Source of the DNA: Chachezhania sediminis
Lineage (GTDB): Bacteria; Pseudomonadota; Alphaproteobacteria; Rhodobacterales; Rhodobacteraceae
Direction: 5' to 3'
Assembly: GCF_009765275.1 (NCBI RefSeq)
Contig: NZ_VOPH01000002.1
Location: forward strand, 124,001 to 188,000
DNA length: 64,000 nt
This document shows, one piece after another, positions 1-8,495 of this stretch. Both the position numbers and the translations under genes were made by a program. Position 1 is the stretch's first letter. Each line of letters begins with the position of its first letter. The notes beneath the pieces are model-generated. The model was given only the letters and a program-made list of their open reading frames with translations, was not told where the DNA came from and did no database searches.

Positions 1-1569
1 TTTCAGCGCGCCCTCGGTGCGGGACCGGATGATCGCCTGTTCCTGCACGGACGTGGCCGTCGGCATCGACAGGATCACCCGCTTCAGCCGCCGCGGCAGG
101 TCGCTTTGCGCACGGCGCGACCGCAGGGCAGGGTCGTTGATCTGGACGAAGGCATGGGCGATGATTTCGGCCATCGCAAAACCGAACATGGACGACCGCG
201 AAAACCGCGGCCGGATCGCCCGCTGGGTGGATGTCGTGCCCCGCCGGCGGAGGCGCTGATCTTCCTCGTATTCCACCTGGGCGATGACGTCCCCGGCCTC
301 GTTCAGGTGGCGCATCGCGGCGCGGACCGATTTCGGCAGGTTGTTCGGATCGTCGTGGTTGTGGAACCGCCAGTCCTGTTTCGACGCCGCATCGTCCCAC
401 AGGTAACGCTTGGGTGACGACAGGCCGGACAAGGTTTCCGTCCCCTCTTCGCCTTGCGTCAGACGCACGGCTTCGGGCCCGATGCGGACAAAGCTGGGCC
501 ACAGAAAGGCGTTCCGGCGGCCCGACCGGCTGGCATAGCGGTCGTTGCCCAACTTCAGTTCCGCGAATTCCGCCCGGCTGGGGAACAGGCCCGAGTAATA
601 GAATTCCGGCTTCGACAGGTCCCGGATCGCCAGCGGATAGGACCGCGCCAGATCCACCCGGGATTCGCCCGGGAAGCTTTCGATCAGGATGCCGCAGGTC
701 CGGCTGTTGCCCACGTCCAGCACCAGGTCGACGTCCACTGGCGCCACGGCGTCACGCGCCGACACGGTGTTGACAAAGCGCATCTTGGGCGGCTTCGCGA
801 CCTTCTGGATCAGGTTCAGATAGGCCAGGTAGCGCGCCCAGTGTTCGAACAGGTAGGGCAGCTTGTCTTCGGAAAACAGCCGCGTCGGGTTCTGCGCGCG
901 CTTGTAGCCTATGAAGACGTCCTTCAGCCAGTCCGACACCCACAACTGCAGGTCCAGGACGTTCCCGTCCTCGTCCGTTTCCAGCCGGCGCAGGAACCAG
1001 TCCATGTCATAGGGATCGGACACCAGCCGGAATTCGCGCTGCTTTTCCGCGTCGCCGCTTTCGGGCGCCAGGTAGTGGTCGCCCTGTTCCCCCGCCATCA
1101 GCGTCGTGTCCAGCGCCAGCTGCACCCGGTGGGTGTGCCCCGTCGCAGGATCGGGTTCGTCCAGTTCCACGGTCCGCAGCCGCGCCCAGCTGCTGGGACC
1201 CGGATCGAACCGTTCCTCGCCGCTGGGGCCCCGCTGGCTTTTCAGCCGCAGGACCGGAACCGGCACCCATTTTTCCAGGTAGGGTTCAAGCGCGGCGACG
1301 GGGCGGATCGAATATTCCTCGTCGTCCCGCTGCATCCGGTTCAGGACCTCGGCATCGCGTTCCGCATCGCCGCTGAGCGGCTGCAGGCTGCGTTCCGGCA
1401 CGCCATCGTTTTCGCCGGTGGTGCGTTCGATGAACTTTGACGGCTTCAGATCGATGTCATGCAGGTTGAACCCGAAATCCAGGATCTGGATGCCGGAAAA
1501 CGGGACCAGCGTGATCTCGTCCTTGAACTCGACCAATGGCCGCAAGCGGCTTGCCTGTGCGCCCAGCAT
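1..1569 (-). CDS. srfB: SrfB-like actin/Hsp70-fold protein (5' part, truncated by window edge)
   Basis: The frame is open from an ATG at 1569 to base 1 (523 codons, no stop), so the C-terminus lies left of the window. Around residues 273-290 is a VDLVLDVGNSRTCGILIE stretch, the phosphate-1 motif of actin/Hsp70-like ATPases and the hallmark of the SrfB 'virulence factor' family (about 1000 residues). Further on, a segment reads LKRVILSMPTATSVQEQAII, another SrfB-like core strand. The ATG overlaps the stop of the upstream gene (TGATG), so the two are probably translationally coupled. SrfB function is not biochemically settled; nucleotide binding is inferred from the fold motif. It is third in a minus-strand operon with two membrane proteins, suggesting a cytosolic ATPase working with them. 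Family assignment is fairly confident; the role is unknown. Confidence 0.75.
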   Translation of the reverse strand, partial: MLGAQASRLRPLVEFKDEITLVPFSGIQILDFGFNLHDIDLKPSKFIERTTGENDGVPERSLQPLSGDAERDAEVLNRMQRDDEEYSIRPVAALEPYLEKWVPVPVLRLKSQRGPSGEERFDPGPSSWARLRTVELDEPDPATGHTHRVQLALDTTLMAGEQGDHYLAPESGDAEKQREFRLVSDPYDMDWFLRRLETDEDGNVLDLQLWVSDWLKDVFIGYKRAQNPTRLFSEDKLPYLFEHWARYLAYLNLIQKVAKPPKMRFVNTVSARDAVAPVDVDLVLDVGNSRTCGILIESFPGESRVDLARSYPLAIRDLSKPEFYYSGLFPSRAEFAELKLGNDRYASRSGRRNAFLWPSFVRIGPEAVRLTQGEEGTETLSGLSSPKRYLWDDAASKQDWRFHNHDDPNNLPKSVRAAMRHLNEAGDVIAQVEYEEDQRLRRRGTTSTQRAIRPRFSRSSMFGFAMAEIIAHAFVQINDPALRSRRAQSDLPRRLKRVILSMPTATSVQEQAIIRSRTEGALK

Positions 1570-2888
1570 CAGTTGCTCCCGAACTTGTAGGTGTTGCGCC
1601 ATTCGGTGCTGCGCCCCGAAACCGCGCCTTCCAGGATCTGCGTCTTGTCACCATCGCGGACCAGCACCTGGAATTTCTGTTCCGCCCCGTCCCGGCGCGA
1701 TGTCGGCATCGTCACCCGGATGCCATAGTCGCCTGGTGCGGGAGAGGTGAAGAAGATGTTTTCCACCGGCTCGGGCGACGGCGCGCCCACCCCGGTGTCG
1801 ATGTCCACGACACCGTTGCAGGCCGACCGGATACCCCAGAACAGGCGGCCGCCATCGGGGCAGTTGACTTCCAGGTCCAGGTCGTCCGGCCCGTCCCAGA
1901 TCAGCGAGAATGTCAGGTCGCCCACCTTGGCCCCGGCCCGGTCCAGCCGGTTGTCGATGACACCCACGTCTTCCTGCGGCACCGGCGTCTCCTCGGCCAT
2001 GCGGGGCGGCAGGAAGGGCGGGATGTCGGGCTGCGGCTGGCAGGCGCGGTCGGTGATCGCGATCTCGCGCTCGATCATCGCGATCTCGTCCCGCAGCAGC
2101 ATCGTGTACCGCTGCTCGGCCGAGGCTTCGTCCTGGATGCCCGGGCAGAAGTTCGGCAGGCCCGGGATCCGCACCGCGCAGGGCGCGATCATAAGCGCAA
2201 GGATGATCGCGATCAGGATCGCCAGCAGCAGCCAGCCCAGCCAGTACAGCCACCACCAGAAGGGCGACGGCCCGGCCGCCGTGCGGCGCTCGTCTTCCTC
2301 GACCTGTCGCCGGGCTGCATCCTCTGCCGCCAGGGTCGCATCTTCACGGGCCTTCGCCTGCGCGGCGGCAGCCGCCGCCGCTGCAGCGGCCGCTGCGGCC
2401 GCAACACGCGTGTCCACGCCGCTCAGCACGCCCCGGACGGCATTCTGCCGGTCTTCGACCCAGGCCCAGTTGACCAGGACCGGATCGGCCGCCCCGTCGG
2501 GTGCGATCACGGCATAGATGCTGTCCTCGTTCGGGATCTCCAGCGCATTCAACAGCGCCTCGGCCAGGCGCAGGCTGTCATTGGCGGGCTGATCGCCGGC
2601 CTGAAGCGCCTGGGCCTCGGCCCGGATCCGGCCCACCAGGTCGGCCAGCCGCGCCCGCAGGGCGGTCTGCCGGTCCTGGTCCAACTGCGCCAGCGGCACG
2701 GCACGGCCCGGCCGTTCGGTGTACCAGTCGACCGTGTCGCCATAGTCCGACATCACCGGCTCGGCAAAGATCCCGGCCGCCTCGGCGTCGCGCAGCGCAT
2801 TCACGATCAGTTCGTAGGACCGCTGCGGCGCAGTGCCCAAAGGTTTCAGCCCTTCGGTCGACGTCGTGGCTATGAACAGGTTCTCCAC
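1569..2888 (-). CDS. SrfA-like single-pass membrane protein with C-terminal DUF2135/YfaP-like domain
   Basis: 439 residues from a GTG start preceded by AAGGGG. Layout: an N-terminal domain (1-150) containing FAEP (41-44), VDWYTERPG (53-61) and DPVLVNWAW (135-143); an alanine run (163-176) leading into a charged coiled coil (177-203); one membrane segment (about 209-235); a linker with several Cys; and a beta domain (about 322-435) with LTFSLIWDGPDDLDLEVNCP, typical of YfaP/DUF2135-type domains. The N-terminal domain matches that of the next gene upstream, so the two are paralogous at that end only. The N-terminus is probably cytosolic and the beta domain periplasmic. It lies 12 bp downstream of its neighbour and is coupled to srfB. 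SrfA relationship is inferred from context and the WY..PG motif. Confidence 0.7.
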   Translation of the reverse strand: MENLFIATTSTEGLKPLGTAPQRSYELIVNALRDAEAAGIFAEPVMSDYGDTVDWYTERPGRAVPLAQLDQDRQTALRARLADLVGRIRAEAQALQAGDQPANDSLRLAEALLNALEIPNEDSIYAVIAPDGAADPVLVNWAWVEDRQNAVRGVLSGVDTRVAAAAAAAAAAAAAAQAKAREDATLAAEDAARRQVEEDERRTAAGPSPFWWWLYWLGWLLLAILIAIILALMIAPCAVRIPGLPNFCPGIQDEASAEQRYTMLLRDEIAMIEREIAITDRACQPQPDIPPFLPPRMAEETPVPQEDVGVIDNRLDRAGAKVGDLTFSLIWDGPDDLDLEVNCPDGGRLFWGIRSACNGVVDIDTGVGAPSPEPVENIFFTSPAPGDYGIRVTMPTSRRDGAEQKFQVLVRDGDKTQILEGAVSGRSTEWRNTYKFGSN

Positions 2889-2900
2889 GCCGGCCCCTTG

Positions 2901-4727
2901 TCAGTCTTTGATCTTGGGCAGGGCAAGCGGCGGCAGGTCCGCGGGCACGTCGTCAGCAGCATCTGCCTGGGCCACGGCGCGCTTCACCCGCGGCGCGCAT
3001 TGCGAGGTGACGACCGTGGGCACCGCCGGCGTCCCTTCCAGGAAATCGACCAGGTCGGCGCCCGACAGGGCGAAGTTCAGGTTCCGCAGGGGACCCTGGA
3101 CGACGAAGGTGTTCACCCCGATCAGCCGGCCGCACATGTCGATCAGCGGCCCGCCGGAATTGCCGGTGGAAATCGGCGCGGAATGGACCAGAACCTCGCT
3201 GCCGATGCCCATCTGCTGTTCGGCGCTGATGGTGCCGTCGGTCACCGCCAGATTCGGCACCGCATCCAGGTTGCCGCTGCGCAGCGCGCGGAACTGGCTG
3301 TCGGTCTTCAGGAGATCGCCCGGGTAACCGGCGGCAATCACCGATTGCAGGCGCTGGCTGGCCTGCGCGGAATGGATCTGGAACGCCGGCTGGTTCGCCC
3401 CTTCCACCCGCAGCAACGCGAAATCGCCGCCCGTCGCGGGCAGCGGTCCCAGCGCCTTCAGAAGCTCTGCCGGTTTCAGCGAGGCAAGCGCGGGATTCGT
3501 GACATAGATCCCGCCCTCGCCCGCGTTTTCGACCACGTGGTAGTTCGTGACCAGCAGATCCGGCCCGACGAAGAACCCGGTGCCGACCGACAAGCCGCCG
3601 GCGCCCTGCACCAGCACCATGGCCGTCCGCCGCTCGATATGATCCAGAAGCGAGGTCGTAGCGCCCCCCGCACTGGCGACCTGTGTCCGCTCGGCCCCCG
3701 GGGGGACCAGCGACGGCACCCGTGCGTCCTGGATCATGCCGGGACCGGTTGCCGGGTCCAGGTCGTTGGGCGGCAGCAGGCCTTCGATGGTCACGCCATC
3801 GGGCATCAGCAGCGTGCCGTCCCGCAGGCACATGGCCCCGTCCAGTGCAGCGCGGAGGGTCTGCACGCGTTCTTCCAGCGTGCGGTTGACCTGTTCCGAC
3901 AGGATCACCGCCTCTTCCGGGTCGGAAAAGCCTGCGCGGTGTTCCGGGAAGATCCGGTTGCCCGGGATCATCAGCCAGGCCAGGAACCCGCCCGCCAGAA
4001 GCAACAGGATCACCAGCGGGACCCACGCGCCCACCGGCACCCCGAGCCGTTCGCGGGGCGGCAAAGGTGGCGGCGTCGGAGGTGCCGCCTTGGGCGCATC
4101 CTGCGCTGCGGCAGAGCGGGTGCTTGCGGCCGTTGCCCCGGCAACCCCAGCCGCGACTGCGGCCCTTGGCGCTGCTGTCCCCGCGTCGATGGGCCCGGTT
4201 TCGTCCCGTTCGGCCTCCGTCAGCGGCGGCGCCACGGACAGGGGCAGGAAACGGCCCAGCGTCCGGCCATAATGCACGGTACGGCTGGCCGGGTCGCAGG
4301 CCATGCCCGCAGGCAGCATGCCCCAGTTCAGCAGGACCGGCTGGCCGCCGACCACCCAGATGTCGTCGGGGTCCTTCACGTGGAAGGCCGCGGCCACCAG
4401 CGATCCGACCTCTGGATCGTGCACCAGGGGCTCGATCTCCTTCAACCGGGCGGACAGCGTCTCCGTCACGCCCGACTGGGCGGCGGCCGGGAGGCGGCCG
4501 AAAGGCTGACCGGTGCCCGGGACATCGGAATACCAGGAAACGCTGGGGGCCACGTTGTCGTTGCCCCGGCTCAGCAGCGGTTCGGCGAAAAGGCGCGCGG
4601 CCTCGGGTCCGACCCGGGCCTTCAGCGCCTCGGCCAATGCCGGATAGGCATCCAACGCCAGGCCGTCGCCGAATGGCAGGCACTGGCCAAGATCGATCCG
4701 GTTCTTGGTCAGGAAATTGTCAGCCAT
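2901..4727 (-). CDS. SrfA-like N-terminal domain fused through a membrane anchor to a trypsin-like serine protease
   Basis: 608 residues, ATG start. Residues 1-150 repeat the domain of the downstream gene: FAEP at 47-50, SVSWYSDVPG at 62-71, QPVLLNWGM at 129-137. An Ala/Pro-rich stretch (180-225) precedes one membrane helix (about 233-254). After it comes an HtrA/trypsin-like domain (about 360-565) with a complete triad: His397 in TNYHVV, Asp435 in GGDFALL and Ser524 in TGNSGGP. No PDZ domain follows; the C-terminus is a short Pro/Asp-rich tail. The protease should face the periplasm. It is the first gene of the srf-like operon. The catalytic residues indicate an active peptidase; its substrate and its link to SrfB are unknown. 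Confidence 0.75.
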   Translation of the reverse strand: MADNFLTKNRIDLGQCLPFGDGLALDAYPALAEALKARVGPEAARLFAEPLLSRGNDNVAPSVSWYSDVPGTGQPFGRLPAAAQSGVTETLSARLKEIEPLVHDPEVGSLVAAAFHVKDPDDIWVVGGQPVLLNWGMLPAGMACDPASRTVHYGRTLGRFLPLSVAPPLTEAERDETGPIDAGTAAPRAAVAAGVAGATAASTRSAAAQDAPKAAPPTPPPLPPRERLGVPVGAWVPLVILLLLAGGFLAWLMIPGNRIFPEHRAGFSDPEEAVILSEQVNRTLEERVQTLRAALDGAMCLRDGTLLMPDGVTIEGLLPPNDLDPATGPGMIQDARVPSLVPPGAERTQVASAGGATTSLLDHIERRTAMVLVQGAGGLSVGTGFFVGPDLLVTNYHVVENAGEGGIYVTNPALASLKPAELLKALGPLPATGGDFALLRVEGANQPAFQIHSAQASQRLQSVIAAGYPGDLLKTDSQFRALRSGNLDAVPNLAVTDGTISAEQQMGIGSEVLVHSAPISTGNSGGPLIDMCGRLIGVNTFVVQGPLRNLNFALSGADLVDFLEGTPAVPTVVTSQCAPRVKRAVAQADAADDVPADLPPLALPKIKD

Positions 4728-5093
4728 CGCCCCGCCCCACTGGTTTCACCACGCGCCGGCTCGAAGAAATGGCTGGCCGGCGTGACCGTTCTTCGTCCCG
4801 TTCCCGTGCAGGAGAGGGGGCCCTTCGGCCCGTCCCGGCCCGCGGCCCGTCCGGCGTCCCTGTCGTCACCCGGTGGACGATCGCGGAAACCAACAACCGA
4901 AGACCCGGGCGTGACACCGGAAACCACTCTTTGCGGGGCCCAATAAATGAGACTTGCCCCAACAGGTCAACCGAATAACGGACCAGAAACATTGAACAGA
5001 TTGGCCAGGAACGGGGCAGTATCGGGCGGCGGTATGCCGGGACGCCGGCGGCCTTTCCCCGGGCGCGGAAGACCGAAACGGCGGACATGAAAA
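4728..5093. other. intergenic region upstream of the srf-like operon
   Basis: No convincing gene. The open frames across it are arginine- and proline-rich frame shadows without ribosome-binding sites. It holds the putative promoter at 4942-4970. Nothing else is recognised. Confidence 0.5.
4942..4970 (-). promoter_or_regulatory. putative sigma70-type promoter for the srf-like operon
   Basis: On the minus strand TTGACC (4970-4965) and TTTATT (4947-4942) are separated by 17 bases. This lies about 215 bases before the ATG at 4727, implying a long leader. It is a consensus-based guess; the -10 matches only four of six positions. Confidence 0.3.
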
Positions 5094-5117
5094 GACCGGG
5101 GACAGCTGCCCCCGGTC
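5094..5117 (-). terminator. hairpin terminator after the peptidoglycan-binding protein gene
   Basis: GACCGGGG (5094-5101) pairs perfectly with CCCCGGTC (5110-5117) around an 8-base loop. On the minus strand it is followed by TTTT, so it has the form of an intrinsic terminator. It sits 33 bases after the stop of the gene at 5151. Confidence 0.7.
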
Positions 5118-5150
5118 CGAATGGCATCGCACGCATCGCGGTCGGGACGA

Positions 5151-6578
5151 TCAGTTGCCGCCCAGGTTCAACGGTGGCAGGATCTGGCTGGCCGCGGGCA
5201 TGGCGGTGGCCTGCTGGCCATCGGCCTGCACCGCGGCGCGGATGATCGCGGCGCGCTGGATCGACTGGCTGGGCAGGACCGCTGGCGGCTGGTTGCTGTC
5301 CAGCGCATCCAGGCCCGCGACATACCAGGTGTTCGCGGCCGTCGGATTGACCCCGGCGCCGAAACCGTTGCGCAGATGGTGGCCCACCATTTCCGCATAG
5401 GGCGCGCGGCCCGCGCCCATCAGCACCATGGCCCCGGCCAGCGCCATATCGGCGTCGTTCTCGCGATAGCCAAGACCCAGGCACAGCTCTCCGTACTGCG
5501 CGGCGGCGGCCGGATCGGTCAGCCCCAGCGCGGAGGCCGAGATGCCCTTCGCCTCGGCCGCGATGGCCGCCGGATCCTTGGAGGCGAGGTTGGCCACGAC
5601 AGGCTCCATCGCGGTCTGAACGGTGCCGCAGGCCTGCACCAGCTGATCCTCGGTCGCGCGGGCGCTGCCCAGTATGGTCTGGACGCGCCCCATCAGGAAG
5701 GTCCGGGCGTCACAGAACTGTTCGTTCAGTGCCTGGTCCGGATCGGTCATGTTGGCGGCCATGATCTGCTGGCCATTGGTCTGGGTGGTCAGCTTCGCAA
5801 AGTCGCAATGGTCCTGCATGGACGCGGCGACCTCTCCGACCTGGCCGATCTGGGGCAGCGGCGCCAGCGCACCGGCGCCGGTCGCGATACCTCCCACCTG
5901 GCCCGCCGTCGGGCGCGGCGCCATTGCGCCGTTGCCCTGCAGAGCGGCCCCCTGGCCGGCCATGTTCTGAAGCGGCTGCTGCTGTTGCGGCTGGGCGGCG
6001 GCATATTGCGGCTGCACGTTCCCATAGCCGTTCTGGTTGCGATAGCGCTGGTTATAGTAGTTGGGATCCGCCGTTGCGCGCACCAGACCCTGCGGCCCCT
6101 CGGCCTGATACAGGCCCGGATAGGTGCTGTTGTGCATGCCGGTCTTGTAGGAGTTGTGGGCCCCCAGCAGCATCTGCTGTTCATAGGGCGTCAGGGTCCC
6201 TGTCACCGGATAGCCCATGGAGGCCTGGAAGTTGCTGACACCGGACCGGGTCTTGGCGCCATAGACGCCATCGGCGCCGCCCACCGGGAAACCGAAATCG
6301 TTCAGGGCCGACTGCACCGCGGCGCGCTGCTGGCGTTCGGCCGACCAGGGCTGCGGCGCCCGCGGCGCGGCGGCACGCGTGGTCGCCTGTGGCTGCGGCT
6401 GCGGCTGGGTCTTGCGCTTGCAGTTGCCGGTCGCCCCGCAATAGATCGCGCCAGCCGCGACGGCGCCCGCGATGATCTTGACCGCATCGTTGGCAGAAGC
6501 GGTGTTTGCAGTCGCCGTCATCGACAGGGCAGCCACGCCCGCGACGAGCATTTTCTTCCCGGCTCCGTAGAACTTCAT
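5151..6578 (-). CDS. secreted peptidoglycan-binding-domain protein
   Basis: 475 residues from the ATG at 6578, chosen because GGAGGT lies 5 bases upstream and the product then starts with a clean signal peptide (MKFYGAGKKM..., cleavage predicted after ASA at 27-29); a longer upstream reading has neither. A Gln/Pro-rich spacer (57-78) is followed by a PGBD_1-type domain (about 84-135) with VQSALNDFGFPVG and DGVYGAKTRSGVSNFQ. Then come a Tyr/Asn/Gln-rich stretch with several NYY and NQ tracts (about 165-215) and a helical C-terminal half with four Cys. It probably binds the cell wall from the periplasm; no catalytic domain is visible. Monocistronic, ending in the hairpin at 5094-5117. Confidence 0.75.
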   Translation of the reverse strand: MKFYGAGKKMLVAGVAALSMTATANTASANDAVKIIAGAVAAGAIYCGATGNCKRKTQPQPQPQATTRAAAPRAPQPWSAERQQRAAVQSALNDFGFPVGGADGVYGAKTRSGVSNFQASMGYPVTGTLTPYEQQMLLGAHNSYKTGMHNSTYPGLYQAEGPQGLVRATADPNYYNQRYRNQNGYGNVQPQYAAAQPQQQQPLQNMAGQGAALQGNGAMAPRPTAGQVGGIATGAGALAPLPQIGQVGEVAASMQDHCDFAKLTTQTNGQQIMAANMTDPDQALNEQFCDARTFLMGRVQTILGSARATEDQLVQACGTVQTAMEPVVANLASKDPAAIAAEAKGISASALGLTDPAAAAQYGELCLGLGYRENDADMALAGAMVLMGAGRAPYAEMVGHHLRNGFGAGVNPTAANTWYVAGLDALDSNQPPAVLPSQSIQRAAIIRAAVQADGQQATAMPAASQILPPLNLGGN

Positions 6579-7072
6579 CGTGACCTCCAAGATCTGCATC
6601 GCCCTGCCTGTACCCGGTGCACCCTGCGGCACGGCGTCAGATTATCAAATTCCGTGACCGGCCGCTCCAACCTGCTGTCCCCTGCCGACCTAGCGCCCGT
6701 CGATTCGATCCGAACCTATCAACAATCCCTGCTTTTTTCATCTTCGATGGCCCGGCAGGGCATGGCCGATCATGGCCGGGAAAGCCGGAACCGACCTGTA
6801 CCGAGAGGAACAATCAATGGCCTGACCACGATGGCAGCTTGTATCCGATCGGACAAGAACACGTCATGCGGACAAAACATGCCATTTTCGACGCTTTGTC
6901 CGAAGTGCCGCCGACATCCCGGCGAAATGGCATGGCGCCGCGACACCCCGATTGTTCCGGGCATTCTTCGGTTGATCGCAGGTGTTTCCGTAGCGGTCTC
7001 CGGCAGTTTCAGTTCCGTCTGCGACTTCCACGAACAGCCGCGGATTTTCCGTCGCCGGTTCCGGCGTCACAA
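6579..7072. other. intergenic region between the cyd operon and the peptidoglycan-binding gene
   Basis: About 490 bases without a supported gene. It is less GC-rich than its surroundings (for example around 6720-6930) and should contain the promoter of the leftward gene at 6578. I could not pick a clear -35/-10 pair. Short frames here lack ribosome-binding sites and look like noise. Confidence 0.45.
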
Positions 7073-7129
7073 AAAAGTGTGGCCGGCGCCGGGCCGGCGA
7101 CATCTGCTGTCACCGGGCCGGCGCCGGCC
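7073..7129 (-). terminator. intrinsic terminator of the cyd operon
   Basis: A perfect 12-bp inverted repeat, GGCCGGCGCCGG (7081-7092) and CCGGCGCCGGCC (7118-7129), lies 54 bases past the cydX stop. Read on the minus strand it is followed by ACAC and a run of six T. Each arm is itself palindromic, so alternative foldings exist. Confidence 0.7.
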
Positions 7130-7182
7130 GGAACGGCACATCCGTGCCGCGGATCGGATCGTCGCGGACGGGGGGGGGCGGA

Positions 7183-7311
7183 TCACTCCGCCGCCGGGTT
7201 GTCCCCTTCGTCGGCCAGGAACGCGTCAGTGCGCATTTCCAGCCAGATCGCGTTCAGGACGGCAAACAGCGCCGCCAGCGGCAGGCCCAGAAGCCAGGCG
7301 AAATACCACAT
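7183..7311 (-). CDS. cydX: CydX, small subunit of cytochrome bd oxidase
   Basis: 42 codons, too short for most gene callers. The product starts MWYFAWLLGLPLAALFAVLN and continues AIWLEM, the signature of CydX/YbgT: one transmembrane helix with conserved Trp, Phe/Trp-Leu-Leu-Gly and Glu (residue 25), followed here by a short acidic tail. A GGAAGGAG ribosome-binding site lies 8 bases before the ATG, and the gene begins 15 bases after the cydB stop. CydX stabilises the haem d-containing oxidase in the inner membrane. Position, length and motif together make the call secure. Confidence 0.9.
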   Translation of the reverse strand: MWYFAWLLGLPLAALFAVLNAIWLEMRTDAFLADEGDNPAAE

Positions 7312-7326
7312 GCGGGATCTCCTTCC

Positions 7327-8490
7327 TTAATAGACGGTGTCGGCGTTATCGGTGACGTGCTCCTCGGTCACCTTGCCCCAGAGCACTTTGTAGACCCAGG
7401 CCGTGTAGGCCAGGATCAGCGGCATGAAGATCACCGCCGAGACCAGCATGATGAACAGCGTCTTGTGAGAGCTGGAGGCGTCCCAGACGGTCAGCGAACT
7501 GTTCGGGTCCACGGTCGACGGCAGGATGAACGGGAACATGGTCAGCCCGACGCTGGAGATGATACCGACAATGCTGAGCTGACCGGCCAGCAGGGTCGTA
7601 ACCTCGCGCCCGGCGCGCAGGCCCAGGACACACAGGCCGATACCGGCAAAGGCCAGCACGGGCGCAATCAGGATCCAGGGCCGGTCGACATAGGCCGCCA
7701 GCCAGGTGCCGCCACGGGCAACCTCGCTCAGCAGCGGGTTCGACGGGCCGTCGGCCACGACCTCGCCCACGAGGTGATAGCCCTTGACGCCGACCAGCAG
7801 CCACAGGCCGGCCAGCAGGTAGCTGCCAGCGGCCGCGGCACCGGCCAGCGTGCCGATCCGGCGCGCGCGTTCGGCGATCACGCCTTCGGTCTTCAGGCCC
7901 AACCAGGCGGCGCCCAGCATGACCAGCATCGACAGGCTGACGACCCCCGACAGCAGCGCGAAGGGCCGCAGCAGACCAAAGAGCTTGCCCAGCGTGCTGC
8001 CGTCATAGATCGGCATCAGCGACGGCGTCAGATGGAAAGGCACGCCCAGAAGGACATTGCCCACCGCCACGCCGAACAGCAGCGCCGGAACGGCCCCGCC
8101 GACGAACAGCGCCTTGTCCCAGGCGGCACGCCATTTCGGGTCGTCCCGCTTGGACCGGTACTTGAAGCCCACCGGCCGCAGGATCAGCGACGCGAGCACA
8201 AGGAACATCGCCAGGTAGAAGCCGGAAAAGCTGACCGCGTAGAGCGGCGGCCAGGCGGCAAAGATCGCACCGCCCCCCAGGATGAACCAGACCTGGTTGC
8301 CTTCCCAGACCGGGCCGATGGTGTTGATCACCACGCGGCGTTCCGTATCGGTCTTGGCCACGAAGGGCAGCAGCGCGCCGACCCCCATGTCGAAGCCGTC
8401 GGTGACGGCAAAGCCGATCAGCAGGACGCCCAGAAGCACCCACCAGATGACGCGCAGCGTGTCGTAGTCGATGAAGTTGGAAAGAACCAT
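7327..8490 (-). CDS. cydB: cytochrome bd ubiquinol oxidase subunit II
   Basis: 387 residues from the ATG at 8490, chosen because GCGGAG stands 8 bases upstream; a GTG at 8499 overlapping the cydA stop is the alternative. The N-terminus, with IDYDTLRVIWW, GVLLIGFAVTDGFDMGVG and GNQVWFILGGGAIFAAWPP, is diagnostic of CydB. The hydrophobicity pattern fits eight or nine membrane helices. With CydA it forms the quinol:O2 oxidoreductase, a high-affinity, non-proton-pumping terminal oxidase used at low oxygen or under nitrosative/sulfide stress. It starts 5 bases after the cydA stop and is followed by cydX. Confidence 0.95.
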   Translation of the reverse strand: MVLSNFIDYDTLRVIWWVLLGVLLIGFAVTDGFDMGVGALLPFVAKTDTERRVVINTIGPVWEGNQVWFILGGGAIFAAWPPLYAVSFSGFYLAMFLVLASLILRPVGFKYRSKRDDPKWRAAWDKALFVGGAVPALLFGVAVGNVLLGVPFHLTPSLMPIYDGSTLGKLFGLLRPFALLSGVVSLSMLVMLGAAWLGLKTEGVIAERARRIGTLAGAAAAGSYLLAGLWLLVGVKGYHLVGEVVADGPSNPLLSEVARGGTWLAAYVDRPWILIAPVLAFAGIGLCVLGLRAGREVTTLLAGQLSIVGIISSVGLTMFPFILPSTVDPNSSLTVWDASSSHKTLFIMLVSAVIFMPLILAYTAWVYKVLWGKVTEEHVTDNADTVY

Positions 8491-8495
8491 GTCCG

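Noticed and set aside
2355-2402. GCC/GCG-rich tract as a DNA repeat
   Set aside because: It is the coding sequence of an alanine run in a membrane protein, not an independent repeat element.
1536-4946. Very long plus-strand open frame (over 1100 codons) antisense to the srf-like genes
   Set aside because: It is a GC-bias shadow: composition is rich in Arg, Gln, Pro and His, no ribosome-binding site, and the minus-strand frames carry real catalytic motifs.
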